Source: Lasiosphaeria ovina (taxonomy: Eukaryota; Ascomycota; Sordariomycetes; Sordariales; Lasiosphaeriaceae). From it: a DNA stretch of 64,000 bases. Below, piece by piece: positions 1 to 10,860 of this stretch (position 1 is its first letter; each line of letters starts with the position of its first letter). A program made the translations under genes and the position numbers. The stretch covers positions 2,852,001 through 2,916,000 of the forward strand of contig JAULSN010000007.1 in assembly GCA_033439765.1 (NCBI GenBank), given 5' to 3'. The notes beneath the pieces are model-generated. The model worked only from the letters and a program-made list of their open reading frames with translations, searched no databases and was not told the origin of the DNA.

Positions 1-340
1 TATTATTCTTAGCGATACCTAAGCCCGTATCGCTAGCTTAGAGTAAGAATTATAAAATAAGGTCGCCGATACGTTCGACCTCTAATAGATAATCGCCGAG
101 TAAGCCGTCGAGAATCGTAAGCTCAAGAACCTAAATACTCCGAACCCGACTCCGTCGGTCACTTCCATTCCCGACCCCTCGACTACGATTAATATTAATA
201 TTAGTACCTAGAATACTATTAGGAACCGTAGCCGCCTACCCCGTACTATACCGGGCCTATTAGAGACCTCGACCTAGCGAGCTACCCGTTCCGCGAAGAT
301 TAATAGCCTAAAGCCCTAGAACGCCGACCCCGACGTAGAT

Positions 341-1200
341 AAGGTAGAATTCAAGATCTTTTATCGATACTTAATAAATAAGTTAGAAGGTAACGCTAAC
401 TACTTTACTACCGACCGCGTACGTATAGCGTATATCGAGAACTATTTAGTAGGCGTAGCCTCGGATACGATTAATCCCTATATATCGAATAACTACCCTA
501 AACCAATTACTATTAGTAATGCCTTACTCGATCTTATCTAGTCCGAATAGTATAACCCGAATCGCCTTAAGACCGCTTAGGATAACTACGATAAGTTAGT
601 TATAGAAAACGTCGGTAACGACTATATTGAGTTTAAGAATAAGTTTATTCGTTTAGTAAGTAAGGTCCGTAAACCGAAGTCGGAATAGATTATAAAGTTC
701 CGCCGTAAGATTCACCCTAGCTATATTACCGCTATAATACTTATATTCTTGGCCCCGGACGCCACTTTCGAGAGCGTCGCTAAGTACGGATAAAGTATTA
801 CCCGAAATTTCATTAACGTACGTTAACGAAAAGAGGCTAAGTAGAAGGACTTAGTCCCCGCCGTAAAGAAAGATAAGACTCGCCGTAGTAGTAGTTACCG
901 CCCTAATACCCCTATTAGGAACCCGAAACTAATAGCCTTAGGTAACTCCCCGTCGCTTCCCCTACGTCCTAATAAGACCGAAGCTATATAATTTACTAAG
1001 GAAGGTCGTTACTTCGTATACCGTAAGAAAGGCCATATCTAGAATAATTACCCGCTTAAGGAGTAAGCTCGTTACTAATAGGAAGCCAAAATCCGAGCTA
1101 TTATATAGTAATTTAATTCGGACTCGGAGGAAGATAGTAGCTAGTCTTTATTAATAAGTAATAATAACGATACCGATATCGAGTTAATAAATTAGGCGCC
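341..1200 (+). pseudogene. gag relic of the Ty3/gypsy element
   Basis: Frame 2 reads as a fungal retroelement capsid: a segment rich in FKIFYRYLINKLEGNANYF-like residues near 345-410, then a stretch ending in a nucleocapsid CCHC knuckle at 1,010-1,051. The knuckle spacing (x2, x4, x4) and its histidine (1,034-1,036) are intact, but all three cysteine codons have become TAC tyrosine, as expected from TGC to TAC at a TpG site. Many in-frame TAG/TAA codons interrupt it. The capsid would package element RNA in the parent copy; this one is dead. Gag lies one frame away from pol (frame 2 versus frame 1), as in elements that use a -1 shift between the two, though a later indel could also explain it. 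The start codon was not identified. Confidence 0.8.
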
Positions 1201-1398
1201 CTAGGAAATAAGGACTCCCTCCTAAGGAATATATCCCTAAGACCGACGAAGAAAAAGATAGGATTAAGTATATTAAGATAAGGTATCTCGTTAGAATAAT
1301 TAAGTAATAGTTCCTTCGATATTAGCCCCCTTATTAGTAGAGGTTCCTTCCTCTATAACTATAATATAGCTAATAATGGATTTTCTCTTTCTACTTCT

Positions 1399-4300
1399 AA
1401 CGTATTAATAGATATAAGAGTAGATAGTTATATATTTATAAGCCCTAGATTCGCTAAACGAATAGTAAAGTACCTATAGTCCGATTAACTAGATAACTTT
1501 CGTAAGAGAGGAGTTTCCGACTATCGAGGCAAGCCTATATAGGATATTAGTAGGCTAGTACGAGGGTACCTCCGTATATAAGGGCGAACTATTTATAATA
1601 AATGGATAATCGTACTCGAGATAAGGTACGATATCCTTATTAGTAAGAACTAGTTCGCGTACTACGACGTATAGGCGGACTATATAAAGTAGCGCCTACT
1701 ATTCCCCCCCGACTAGAACGTCGACCCGCGGTGCTAGATAGATATCCCGGTCGGGAAGACTAAGCTTCTTAAGAGTAAGAGCTATTAGGAGGATATAGTA
1801 CGGAGGTAACGGGCTATAGACGCCGAGGATAAACGACGTTAGGATAGACGTAGTATCCGTAATCGAATTAAGATCCTAGAGTAATAAGCTATTAAACCAG
1901 AACCTACCACTTCTCCTACGCCCATCCCTACTACTCCCCGTCGGAAGAAAGTTCGCTTCCTTAACTAATAACCCTAGAGGTCGTCGTCTAGTAACTTCTA
2001 ATAACGCGAGCTAAACCGTATAGAGCGGGAACTCCATAACGGTAGTAGTAGCGATAACGAGGAAGGTTAACCAAGCCTACTAGAACTAAGTTAACCGAAA
2101 GTAACGATTACTTCCTTATACCCGGAAACGGATATTCGTAGGCGATATAAGATAAAGCGAGACGCTATTAGCTAGTATAAAGAGCGTATACCTAACCTAT
2201 ATATAGTTAGAGCTATATCGTTCCTTAAGACGGCCTATAAGGCGTAGGACTCTATCTATATTATATCGTTATATAAGCTAGACCGGTATATCTAGGACCG
2301 CTAGGAATAGTAGTTACTAAAAGACGATATAAATCTAGCTAAAAAAATTATCTAGACCGTCCCTATAACGTACTATAATTTCCTAGACGTCTTTAGTAAA
2401 GCCGAATCGGACGTTCGCGTATCTTACTACCTAGGGAAGGCTAATTACCGTATCGAGCTATTAGAAGGTAAGACCCTAGAGAAAGACCTTATCTATAGCC
2501 CTCTCTATAAGATATCTCTAGAGGAACTAGAGGCTTATCGTATATATATTACGGAGTACCTATAAAAGGGATTTATCGAGCCTAGCTTAGCCCCCTAGGT
2601 AGCCCTAGTACTAATAGTAGCCAAGCCTAGAGGAGGACTCCGTTTTTATATCGACTACTAACGACTGAACTCAATTACCCGGAAGGATCGGTACCCGATC
2701 CCCCTTATCGACGAGACCCTTACGCTAATCGCTAGTAAGAAGATCTTTACCAAAATCGATATCCGGTAAGCCTTCTATAGGCTAAGAATCTACGACGATA
2801 ATATCGAATTAACCGCGTTTAGGATAAGGTACGGGTCCTACTAGTACCGAGTCCTACCCTTCGGGTTAACTAATAGACCCGCTACTTTCTAGCGATTTAT
2901 TAACGAAGTATTAGTAAAATACCTCGATATATTCTATAGTACCTATATCGATAATATTCTTATCTTTTCTAACTCCCTAGAGGAATATAAGGAGTATATT
3001 AAAAAGGTCCTCGCTAAGTTAAGAGAGTACGGCCTCTAGGCTAATATTAAGAAATACGAGTTCTATATTACTAAGACTCGCTACTTAGGCTTTATTATCG
3101 GAAAAGACGGTATACGTATAGACCTAGAAAAGACCTCCGTAATTAGAAACTAGGAAAGGCCTACGACCGTAAAAGGGATCTAGTCTTTCCTCGGGTTCTA
3201 TAACTATTTCCGCCGGTTTATTAAAGATTATAGCCGGATAGCCCGCCCTATAACGGACCTTACGAGGAAAGACTAACTATTCGTATAGTTACCCTATTAT
3301 TAGGAGGTATTTAAGGAGCTTAAGTACTCCCTACTTACTGCCCTACTACTCGGATACTTCGATTTCTACGTAGAAACCTATATAGAAACGGACTCCTCGA
3401 ACGGCGTAGTCGTAGGAGTACTTACGTAGATAGGGGAGGATGGCGAATAGTACCTAGTAGCCTATTATTCGGAAACCCTATAAGGAGCCGAGTATAATTA
3501 CCCGATATAAGATAAAGAGCTCTTCGCTATTATTAGAGGTCTAGAAACCTAGCGTACTATACTATAGGGGTTATAGAAACCATTCTTCGCTATTACCGAC
3601 TATAAGGCTCTTAAGTTCTACTCGGAGAAGAGACTACTAGGTTAGCGATAAGCGAACTAGTAGGATAATTTATTACGATATAACGTCTAATTTACGTATC
3701 GACTAGGGAAGGAGAATATTATAACGGACGCGCTCTCCCGTAAAATAGAAGATCTAGTTACTATTAAAGCGAAGCGTAAAGCGGAACGTTATATATAGAT
3801 CTTTAAGCTACTAGAGGGATAAATTAGTATACTAGCCTAGGATAAAGGAGATGAACTCCCCTCCCTAGAGTAGACTAGTACGCTAGCCCTAAAGATCTCC
3901 CTCCTAGAGAACGACGAACCGCTAGCTTAACCTTTAGGTATCGAGGTTATCGACGAGATTATTACCGCTAATCGTAAGGTTCCGGAGATAAGCGTATAGC
4001 GAGAGAGAGCGTAATAGGGAGATACTAAGTTCGCCCTATCCGAATTAGGACTCCTTACGCGCGATAGAAAACTAGTAGTCTTAGGAAAGGATAACCTCCG
4101 GATATTACTTATAAAAGAGGTTTATAGTAGAATTATTACGGCTTATCCCGGGCGCGATAAAACTTTTAAACTCTTAAAGCTATACTACTAGTAGCCCGAA
4201 ATAAGGACGTTCTCTAACTAATACGTTACGAACTATATAGCCTACTAACTAGTACGCTACCTTAGGGATAAGACCCCTAGTTTACTATATCCCTTACCTA

Positions 4301-5530
4301 TTCTACTCCGGCCTTAGTCTTCGATAGTTATTAACTTTAAAAGCTAACCCTTAGACCGATACGGATTCGATAATATTCTCGTAATAGTAGATAGACTTAG
4401 TAAGTAACCCTAGTATATCCCCTATTATAAGAACGCTACGGCTAAGGACGCTACCCTAATATACTATAAGGGACCCTATCGAGTATTCGGATTACCTTAC
4501 GAAGTCGGATCGGATCGAGGACCCTAGTTCATAGCGGACTTCACCGACGAAATATCCAGACTACTCGGGATTAAGTAGAAGCTCTCTTCTACTAGATATT
4601 CTTAGAGCGCCGGCCAAGTAGAAATCATAAACTAATATATCGACCAATATCTACGACCTTTCGTTAACTATTACTAGGATAACTAGTCTAGAGCGATACC
4701 CGCTATAAACGCCGTAGCGGGCTCTTTACTATATAATAGTATAGGACTATCCCTATACGAGGTCCTAATAGGTTTCCCGATAAACTTACCGTTCGACTGG
4801 AGCGCGAGGACCCCCCTCGATATTACTATTCCCTACCGCGAACGGCTTAATAGATAAGAAGCTTAGGATATAGCGAAACGTATATAGGGATTTATTAACT
4901 CGGCCAAAAATACGATACGTTTAGTATAGTAGAGGTAGGCGAAGTAGGCTAATAAGTATCGTAGGGAACCTAACTTCGGTCCCGGCGACTACGTCTTTAT
5001 TATTAAGAAATCCTAGTCTACTAACCGCCCGAGCGATAAGCTAGACTACCCGTTAATACGCCGCCACTATAAGATCCTTAGTATAGTAGGACACTCCTAC
5101 TAACTAGAAGTCCCGGACGATTGGAAGGGCTCCTTAGTATTTTACGCCGATCGCCTAAGGAAGTACCTAAATAACCCCGTACCGGGATAGGCCAACGATA
5201 ACCCGCCAGGAGAGCTATTTAATAATAAGGAGGAATAGGAAGTAGATAAGATTATTACTTCCCGAACAAACGGAAACGTACTCCAATACTAGGTGGAATA
5301 GCGCGGATAGGATCCAGATCCAACGTAGTACGATATATCAGGATTCAAGAATACGCCCCTGAAGTTGGCCGACTTCTATAACCAATACCCCGATAATACA
5401 GGCCCGCCGAAGCGACTATAATAGTAGCGCGAGGCGTACGAGCGCGACGAAATTAATCTACCTTACGAAGACGATAATATAGCGATGGACTCCGGAGTTA
5501 TATATATACGCCGATTAATACGAAAGAAAT
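1399..5530 (+). pseudogene. pol relic: protease, RT, RNase H, integrase, chromodomain
   Basis: A single frame (frame 1) stays in register from about 1,399 to about 5,500. A protease-like segment begins at 1,399. Reverse transcriptase lies at about 2,580-3,250, with the FYIDY motif at 2,644-2,658, VLPFGL near 2,850 and the catalytic box now YIDN near 2,947, where YVDD or YIDD is usual. RNase H is at about 3,360-3,770. Integrase covers about 4,090-5,180: its zinc finger has lost cysteines to tyrosine, its core is recognisable, and it ends in a GDYVF-type C-terminal domain. A chromodomain spans about 5,236-5,415 (EVDKII at its start, DPDPT-stop-Y in its middle). Dozens of TAG/TAA stops replace Gln and Trp codons. 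Domain borders are by eye. Confidence 0.85.
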
Positions 5531-5646
5531 AAAGCGGTTTATTCTAGAAGGTTACTTATTCGATTACTATTAGTAGCTATAAAATTTTTTTTTTTCTTTT
5601 TATATAAAGGACTCGAGGGCGAGCCTTTTTCGGAAGGGGGGAGTAA

Positions 5647-5899
5647 TATTACGGTCGGTACTAGCGCCAAGGCCCCACTACGGATTTAAGCTTATTACTA
5701 GCCCCGATTAGGATTAGTCGCACGTGACCTCCCGCAAGCCCCAGAGGTCCGTATTCCCTGAGCCCTAGCCCATACTTACCCCGCGACCATAATCGCACCT
5801 TTGTAGATTTTCTTCCTTTCTTCTTCACCTTAGAATCCTTAGACTATGGTATAGCTATATTAGCGATCCTTTTCCTAGTTGCTATTAACCGCTGTCACA
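5647..5899 (+). repeat. Probable 3' LTR (right border approximate)
   Basis: A purine-rich tract (cggaaggggggag, about 5,631-5,643) precedes TATTACGGTC at 5,647, the place where a TG-starting LTR would begin if its first TG had been converted to TA. The segment ends, on my reading, at GCTGTCACA (5,891-5,899), a typical CA terminus. The 5' LTR is not in the window, so length, terminal repeats and target-site duplication cannot be checked. CpA and TpG are common here, unlike in the body of the element. Confidence 0.5.
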
Positions 5900-6540
5900 A
5901 GTAAGGGATAGTATATAAAAACGTAAAGGAGGTAGCCTTTATATACGTTATATATTTATTAGGTTATTTATCGTTACCCTTACCTTTATAATTTACCGGT
6001 ACTATAAAGGATGAATAAGGTAATTACCTACCTAGATAAGGGAACGTATATTAATAGAATCTTCTAACTAATTCTATATTTAGTATTAAAGTATAAGACT
6101 ACCCTATTTATTCCTTCGGCCTTATATATATCTAGGTAAAAACGACTACGACTCCGCTAGTCCGGACTATCTTCTTCCCTTAGACTCCTAAGCTATAGAC
6201 TGATAATCTATTCCTTATGCCTATACTATAATAGTAACGTAGGAAATTATTATTTAGCCTAGAAGTATCAAGTAAAGAGGCTATATTCTAGATTCAACTA
6301 TTATACGACGGTATAGATCTTTATCGGAGCTCTATTAGCTTATTTAAACTACTTATTTCAATATCCTTAAAATACGAATATAGCCCTATAAATAATAGTA
6401 ATGCCTCTTTATAAATATCTATTATACCGATACTAGAGCCTTTGAAAGGTTTTTAACGAATAGTCTCTATAATGGTAGTCCGATGGTATATACCCAGATC
6501 TAGGTCTATAGCAAAATAGGAAGTCTTTTTTTTTTTTTTG
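5900..6540. repeat. RIP-mutated sequence of unknown origin
   Basis: AT-rich, again strongly depleted of CpA and TpG, with stops in all frames and no recognisable protein. It may be part of a second transposon or an extension of the same repeat cluster. It ends sharply near a T tract at 6,525-6,539, after which base composition returns to that of the host genome. Confidence 0.6.
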
Positions 6541-7283
6541 GTAAATGGCAACTTTAGCCGGGGTGGCCAGAAACGCGGCACAGGGGCTGTGCAGTACACA
6601 CACCTCGCTCACCACAACTCAGGGTAAAGCAGCGGCGGCTTAGGGCCATGCCTGCCTATGGTAATTACTGAGGGCAACATTCGGGAGGCGCATAGGTCTG
6701 TTAATCTTTGTCAAATCCAATTAACAAAAGCCAGACTTCGGTCTTTTAGAACTCAGCTGTTGTCATGAGCACCAAGTAAAGATATAAGGTAATTAGCGTG
6801 GCACTTGTTCGGCGCTAACAACTTGACAATCAACAGCAATGGTAATTACTGTCTTAGACACGCATCAAATCCGTGGCAGTCAAAGGGTTGTGGTTGGCTC
6901 TGTAATTAATTATTGGCGAACTGGTAATGGGTGGAATGCACATTGGTGCATATTTAGCCTACCAGGCAACGATGGTTCGAACGAAAGATAAGGAAAATGC
7001 CTAAGAAGCTTCACGATGAATAGTCTACAGTTTCTCCATCATTTGTATCGTGCAGAAGCTGTAAGAAGAAAAAGTCGCCGTTGAGTCATTAGCCTTCAAG
7101 CACTTTGATGCATTTATCAAACAGCAATCTGAATATGAGTGGCAGGTTCGTATAAATACCTACCTTACCTCAGTCAACGTGCCCACCTACGTAACTATCT
7201 CATGAACGGTTGACATGCAAGTCGACAACATCCTACACTGGTGAACTGCATATCAGTCCACCACACGTCGAGCCTCTCTCAGA
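6541..7283. other. Intergenic, upstream of the 7,284 gene
   Basis: Normal dinucleotide composition. The 13-mer ATGGTAATTACTG occurs twice (starting about 6,658 and 6,839), with a related GGTAATTAG at 6,788. No gene seen. Confidence 0.5.
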
Positions 7284-8602
7284 ATGGCCAAGTGCCGCCG
7301 TGATGGCTATGAGCCGTGCCCAAGAGTGAAACACGAAGCCGCAAGTCCGTCATCGACAACCCCCCAAAAGCGCCGTCGAAGCGCCCCTATGCCTCCCCAC
7401 AGAACCCGCCGCATCACCAGAGCCTACGCGCTCAAACTCTCACAGGAAGCCAAGACAAAAAATCAACCTAGCCCGCAACCGGAGAGAAAGCCCTGTCTCA
7501 CAGCCCCTTCCGTAGCCCAGGACAACAACATAGCACCCCATCCTCAACGGGCCTTCCCGCCTGGTTTTCACGAATGGTCCCAAAAAGCCGACAACGAGCT
7601 GATGGAAAACGACTGGGACACCGGCTTTGCCGTCTGGGCCCGCGGACCAGTCGACCGCACTACATGGGACGCTTTAAGTCTCGCCGTAACCCAGTTCGCC
7701 GCCTCTCTCGTTAAACACACGCCGCCGTTCTGGAGCAACCTCGACGAGGAGACCCGGTGGATTATTACGCGCTGGGCGCCCAAGGCGAAAGAGTACTGGG
7801 AAGGGAAACCCCTGGGGAAGCAGCTGCTCGTCGAGGCCTGGGTGTGGCGCGTCCTGATTGACAGCCTGTTCTCTCCCAACTGCGTCGCCAAGTGGTCGTC
7901 GTCGACGGCCCCTGCCTGGCAGGCTTACGGCAAACTGCGCCATGGACTTCGGCGTAAGTTTTACCCTCCCTCCCTATTTATTAACCGGTTGCGAGTGCAG
8001 CCCACTAACCTGGGTATAATCTACCGTCAGACCACGCCACGGCCGACAACGCCGTCTTCACCGAATGCTACCACCGCATCAGATGGCTCATGGTGCGCCT
8101 GCTCTTCGCCGTAGACGGCAACCACGTGCCGCGGGCCGCGCTCTCCAAGGCCCTCCGGGACGAACTGTGGCCGCTGGTGGTCGACACGACCGATGACTCT
8201 CTCAGCGACCTGATCACGCGCGAGCCATCTACCTGGATCTGGCCATCGAGGCGCACAAGGCCGACGTCTCCGTCACGCTGCCCAGCGCTAACACCCTACT
8301 GGGTGGCGGCGTCGTTGTCGAGTGCTGCAACAGCACGCGTGCCATAGAGCTTGACCCGCGGTCAATGGATAGCAGCGACGAAATAGGACTACCGGTGGAA
8401 GGTCGGGGAAGAGCCGGTAGGTTTCGTCCTCCGGCCTGCGCTGCACAGGTGCGGCTGGGTCGAGAGCAGCGACACGTTCTAATGCTGAGAGTTTGTCCCG
8501 CCGCAGGTCGTGGCGGACTGGTTCGTCGATGACCAGGCGGCTGCGGGCTTGCCGGATGACAAGGCTGTTGTAGAGAAATGGTTTGGAATAGAGTCGGTGT
8601 GA
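7284..8602 (+). pseudogene. Hypothetical fungal protein gene with a frameshift
   Basis: Exon 1 (7,284-7,953) starts with MAKCRRDGYEPCP and gives a basic, proline-rich N-terminus followed by a tryptophan-rich helical region (FHEWSQKADNEL, WIITRWAPKAKEYW). A 77-nt intron (7,954-8,030, GTAAGT...CAG with branch site CACTAAC) joins in phase to exon 2, which reads well as far as DDSLSDLITR. At about 8,215-8,226 the plausible coding frame moves by one base, to AIYLDLAIEAHKADVSVT from 8,224. A second likely intron (8,449-8,506) leads to VVADWFVDDQAAAGL and a stop at 8,600-8,602. The shift looks like a single missing base: either a true loss-of-function mutation or a sequencing error. I do not recognise a named domain. 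The gene lies about 0.75 kb from the RIP block. Confidence 0.6.
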
Positions 8603-9144
8603 TTCTCTGGTTTATTGCCAGTGGCTTCAGGTCAAGCTGCCGAGTCGAGGTGTTGGCCACGTGGTTGCTTTTGTGGCCGCGGTAATCTCACCTTGCTAAG
8701 ATTGCTTGGTGTGGAAAAAGGGGTTCAGGGGGTGGTGTTTTCCTGTGTCATCTTCCTTTGTGATATTTATTATGCTGTTGTTTTCGTCAACGCATGTGAC
8801 ATGTGAACCTAGTTCTAGGGTAGTAATAAAGACCCTTCTGGCAGCTTGCTATGCTTTGATTAGGGGGAGTTTTTGTAGTTTCATCTCTCTCGCTGCAGAA
8901 GAGACGGCTTTCGACATGTGTTTTGTCATTGAAATTGTCTCTGAACATTTTCACCACGGATAGGTAACTCCACCGTGGAGAAATAATTGAAATCAGGGAA
9001 CAAAGCCTGTTGCCGATTTTCAATTGCCTAATTAAGCTTCGCTTCATACCTCGTGTGTAATTGTCACTCGTTTATCGGTACATCCATCCCTCGGAAGACA
9101 ACTACCTAATTATCGGACAGCTCCAATTTTCCCCCCTAGGTTTT
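8603..9144. other. Intergenic between convergent genes
   Basis: AT-rich 3' flank shared by the 7,284 gene and the secreted-protein gene on the other strand. Nothing further seen. Confidence 0.5.
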
Positions 9145-10860
9145 TTACTGTGTCCCCGTATACCATGTGACGTTGTGGATGTCAGCCGTCCACGAGTAGG
9201 AGAGGTCGGTGGCGATGCACTGCGAGATGCCCTCGGCAGTGCTGCAGGACATGGGGCTCTTGATAGTCGTGGTGGTGATGCCGCTGAAGATAATACTACA
9301 AACAGGTTGGGAGTCGTCAGTCAGCATGAACGATGACCAGTGACAGGAAACAACAACTCACGGGTGGACGGGATCAAACTCGCTGCAGCTCCAGTCGGCC
9401 TTGAGGACGAGGGCCTGCGTGGCCGGCGTGTACTGGAAGCTGCAGGCGATGGGCCACAGGGGCTGGCCCGTGTTGCCGCCACCGCCGAGGTCGCACTCGT
9501 ACCACGCGCTGCTGTTGGCGATGGGCGCGCCCTGGTAGATGCTGAGAGGGAACTGGAAGCCGCGGTTCTGTGTCTGCAGGATCACGTTGAAGCTGACCGA
9601 CGGCGGGCCGCTGCTGCCGGAGTCGGGCGTGTCGACCTCGAACGAGCTGAACGTCCACTGCGGGCCCAGCACCGACTCGATGGTGCAGCCGTCCGGCATG
9701 ATGGTCGGGTCCTCGATCGAATACGGCGCCAGCAACTGCTGCGACACGAGCGCTCCCTTGAGCGTCGTGTCGTCCGTCACGCACGTCTTCTTCTCGCCGT
9801 TGGGCACACCCTCGATGGCGGCGCTCGAGCACTTCAGCGGGAGGACCTGGCTTGCCGACGCCTTGATGGCGACACTGCAGGCACCGTCAGCCATCAAGTT
9901 TGCTTGCACGCGCCTGTGGAACATGTCGAAGGAGAAGGGATCTTGGCTTACGGCTTTCCAGGGTCGGCGTCGTCGCAGTACCACGTCTGGTTGATGCTGA
10001 AGCGAAAGGTCTGGGAGTCAAACGTGGCGTCTGTCGAGAGCGAGTACCGGTCTCTCCCGATGGAGCCGAACTCGTCGCCGGCGCACACCATGGCGTTGCC
10101 GACCCCGGGCATGCAGCTCGCCGTGTACCCGATTGCCGCGTTGTAGACGATGACGTTGAAGCTCTCCTGGTTTGTGGAATGGATCCCGTCGCCCGTCTGG
10201 TTGACATAGCGGATGTCCGACAGGCTCCACGAGGGATTCGTGGCCGCAGCCGCGCAGCCGGGCGTGTTGTGGCCTGTCGGCCCGTCGGCGTAGACGGGCG
10301 TGATGGCTACGGGGGTGAGGAGGGCGGCCTTGACGAGGAACGGCGAGTTGACCGCCTTACAGACCTGGCCCATCCCGTCCATGCCGCCGCAGTTCAGCGC
10401 CACCGAGCCATTTCCAGCAGCCGTGAACGGGAAGCTAGTCGCCTTTTGTCAGCTCGGTGTCAAACTAGCCCACATCCAACACTTGAACGTACGGATCAGT
10501 CCCGTTTCGGTCGTTGCACGTCCACGTCTGGTTCAGCGAGACACTCGCAAGCGGCCCGTTGATGTAGACCGAGGCCTGGAGCCCTGACGTGTTCGTGCCC
10601 TGGACGTCACACTCGTTCCAGCCGCTCTGGCCCAGCGCACACGCCAGGTCCGCCGTGTAGTTGGTGGCGCGGTTGAGGACGTTGAACGAGACGTTGCTCA
10701 CGTGCCCGCGGGCGCCGATGAACAGGAGGTCGCCGACAAACCAGCTCGGGATCTGGAACGAGTTGGTCGTGCACCCAGGAATCACCTGTCCCCGCGCCGG
10801 AGCTTGCGCCGACACCAGCACGGCTGCCGACGCCGCCAGCAGATAGAAGGCCGCCAACAT
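9145..10860 (-). CDS. Secreted protein with three AA1-like (Alt a 1-like) repeats
   Basis: Four exons on the minus strand: 10,860-10,493, 10,434-9,952, 9,913-9,362, 9,295-9,145; 517 residues. It starts with a signal peptide (MLAAFYLLAASAAVLVSAQA). Three related modules follow, each with W near the start, a SFNV strand, paired cysteines and an end of the form NQTWxCxD...P: about residues 36-123 (ends LNQTWTCNDRNGTDP), the second ending INQTWYCDDADPGKP, the third ending ADWSCSEFDPVHP. The cysteine and strand pattern resembles AA1-like beta-barrels of fungal secreted proteins; that family assignment is inference. There are many N-glycosylation sequons (NVS, NYT, NQT, NTS). All three introns lie in phase 2 right after a module's last proline, so modules coincide with exons. 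The second intron would be only 38 nt (9,914-9,951); a 68-nt alternative (9,914-9,981) keeps the frame but removes part of module 2. No GPI signal or membrane segment is seen. Confidence 0.8.

Larger units (their letters stand above)
1..5899 (+). mobile_element. RIP-inactivated Ty3/gypsy chromovirus LTR retrotransposon (5' end outside window)
   Basis: Reading through stops gives a complete Ty3/gypsy domain order: gag with a ruined CCHC knuckle, protease-like region, reverse transcriptase, RNase H, integrase and a C-terminal chromodomain, then a purine tract and a probable LTR. The order RT-RNaseH-integrase is diagnostic of Ty3/gypsy and the chromodomain of chromoviruses. Nearly every CAG, CAA or TGG codon has become TAG or TAA, and CpA/TpG are almost absent (three TpG and one CpA in 1,201-1,800, against about 30 CpG). 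That is the signature of RIP acting on both strands. No indel interrupts the pol frame for about 4 kb, so the copy was killed by transitions, not by slow decay. It cannot make protein. The 5' LTR lies left of the window; the right end is approximate. Confidence 0.9.

Noticed and set aside
9340..10146. 268-codon ORF on the plus strand
   Set aside because: Antisense to exons of the secreted-protein gene; composition is that of a GC-rich shadow (Arg/Ala-rich), and the minus strand has signal peptide, repeats and matching introns.
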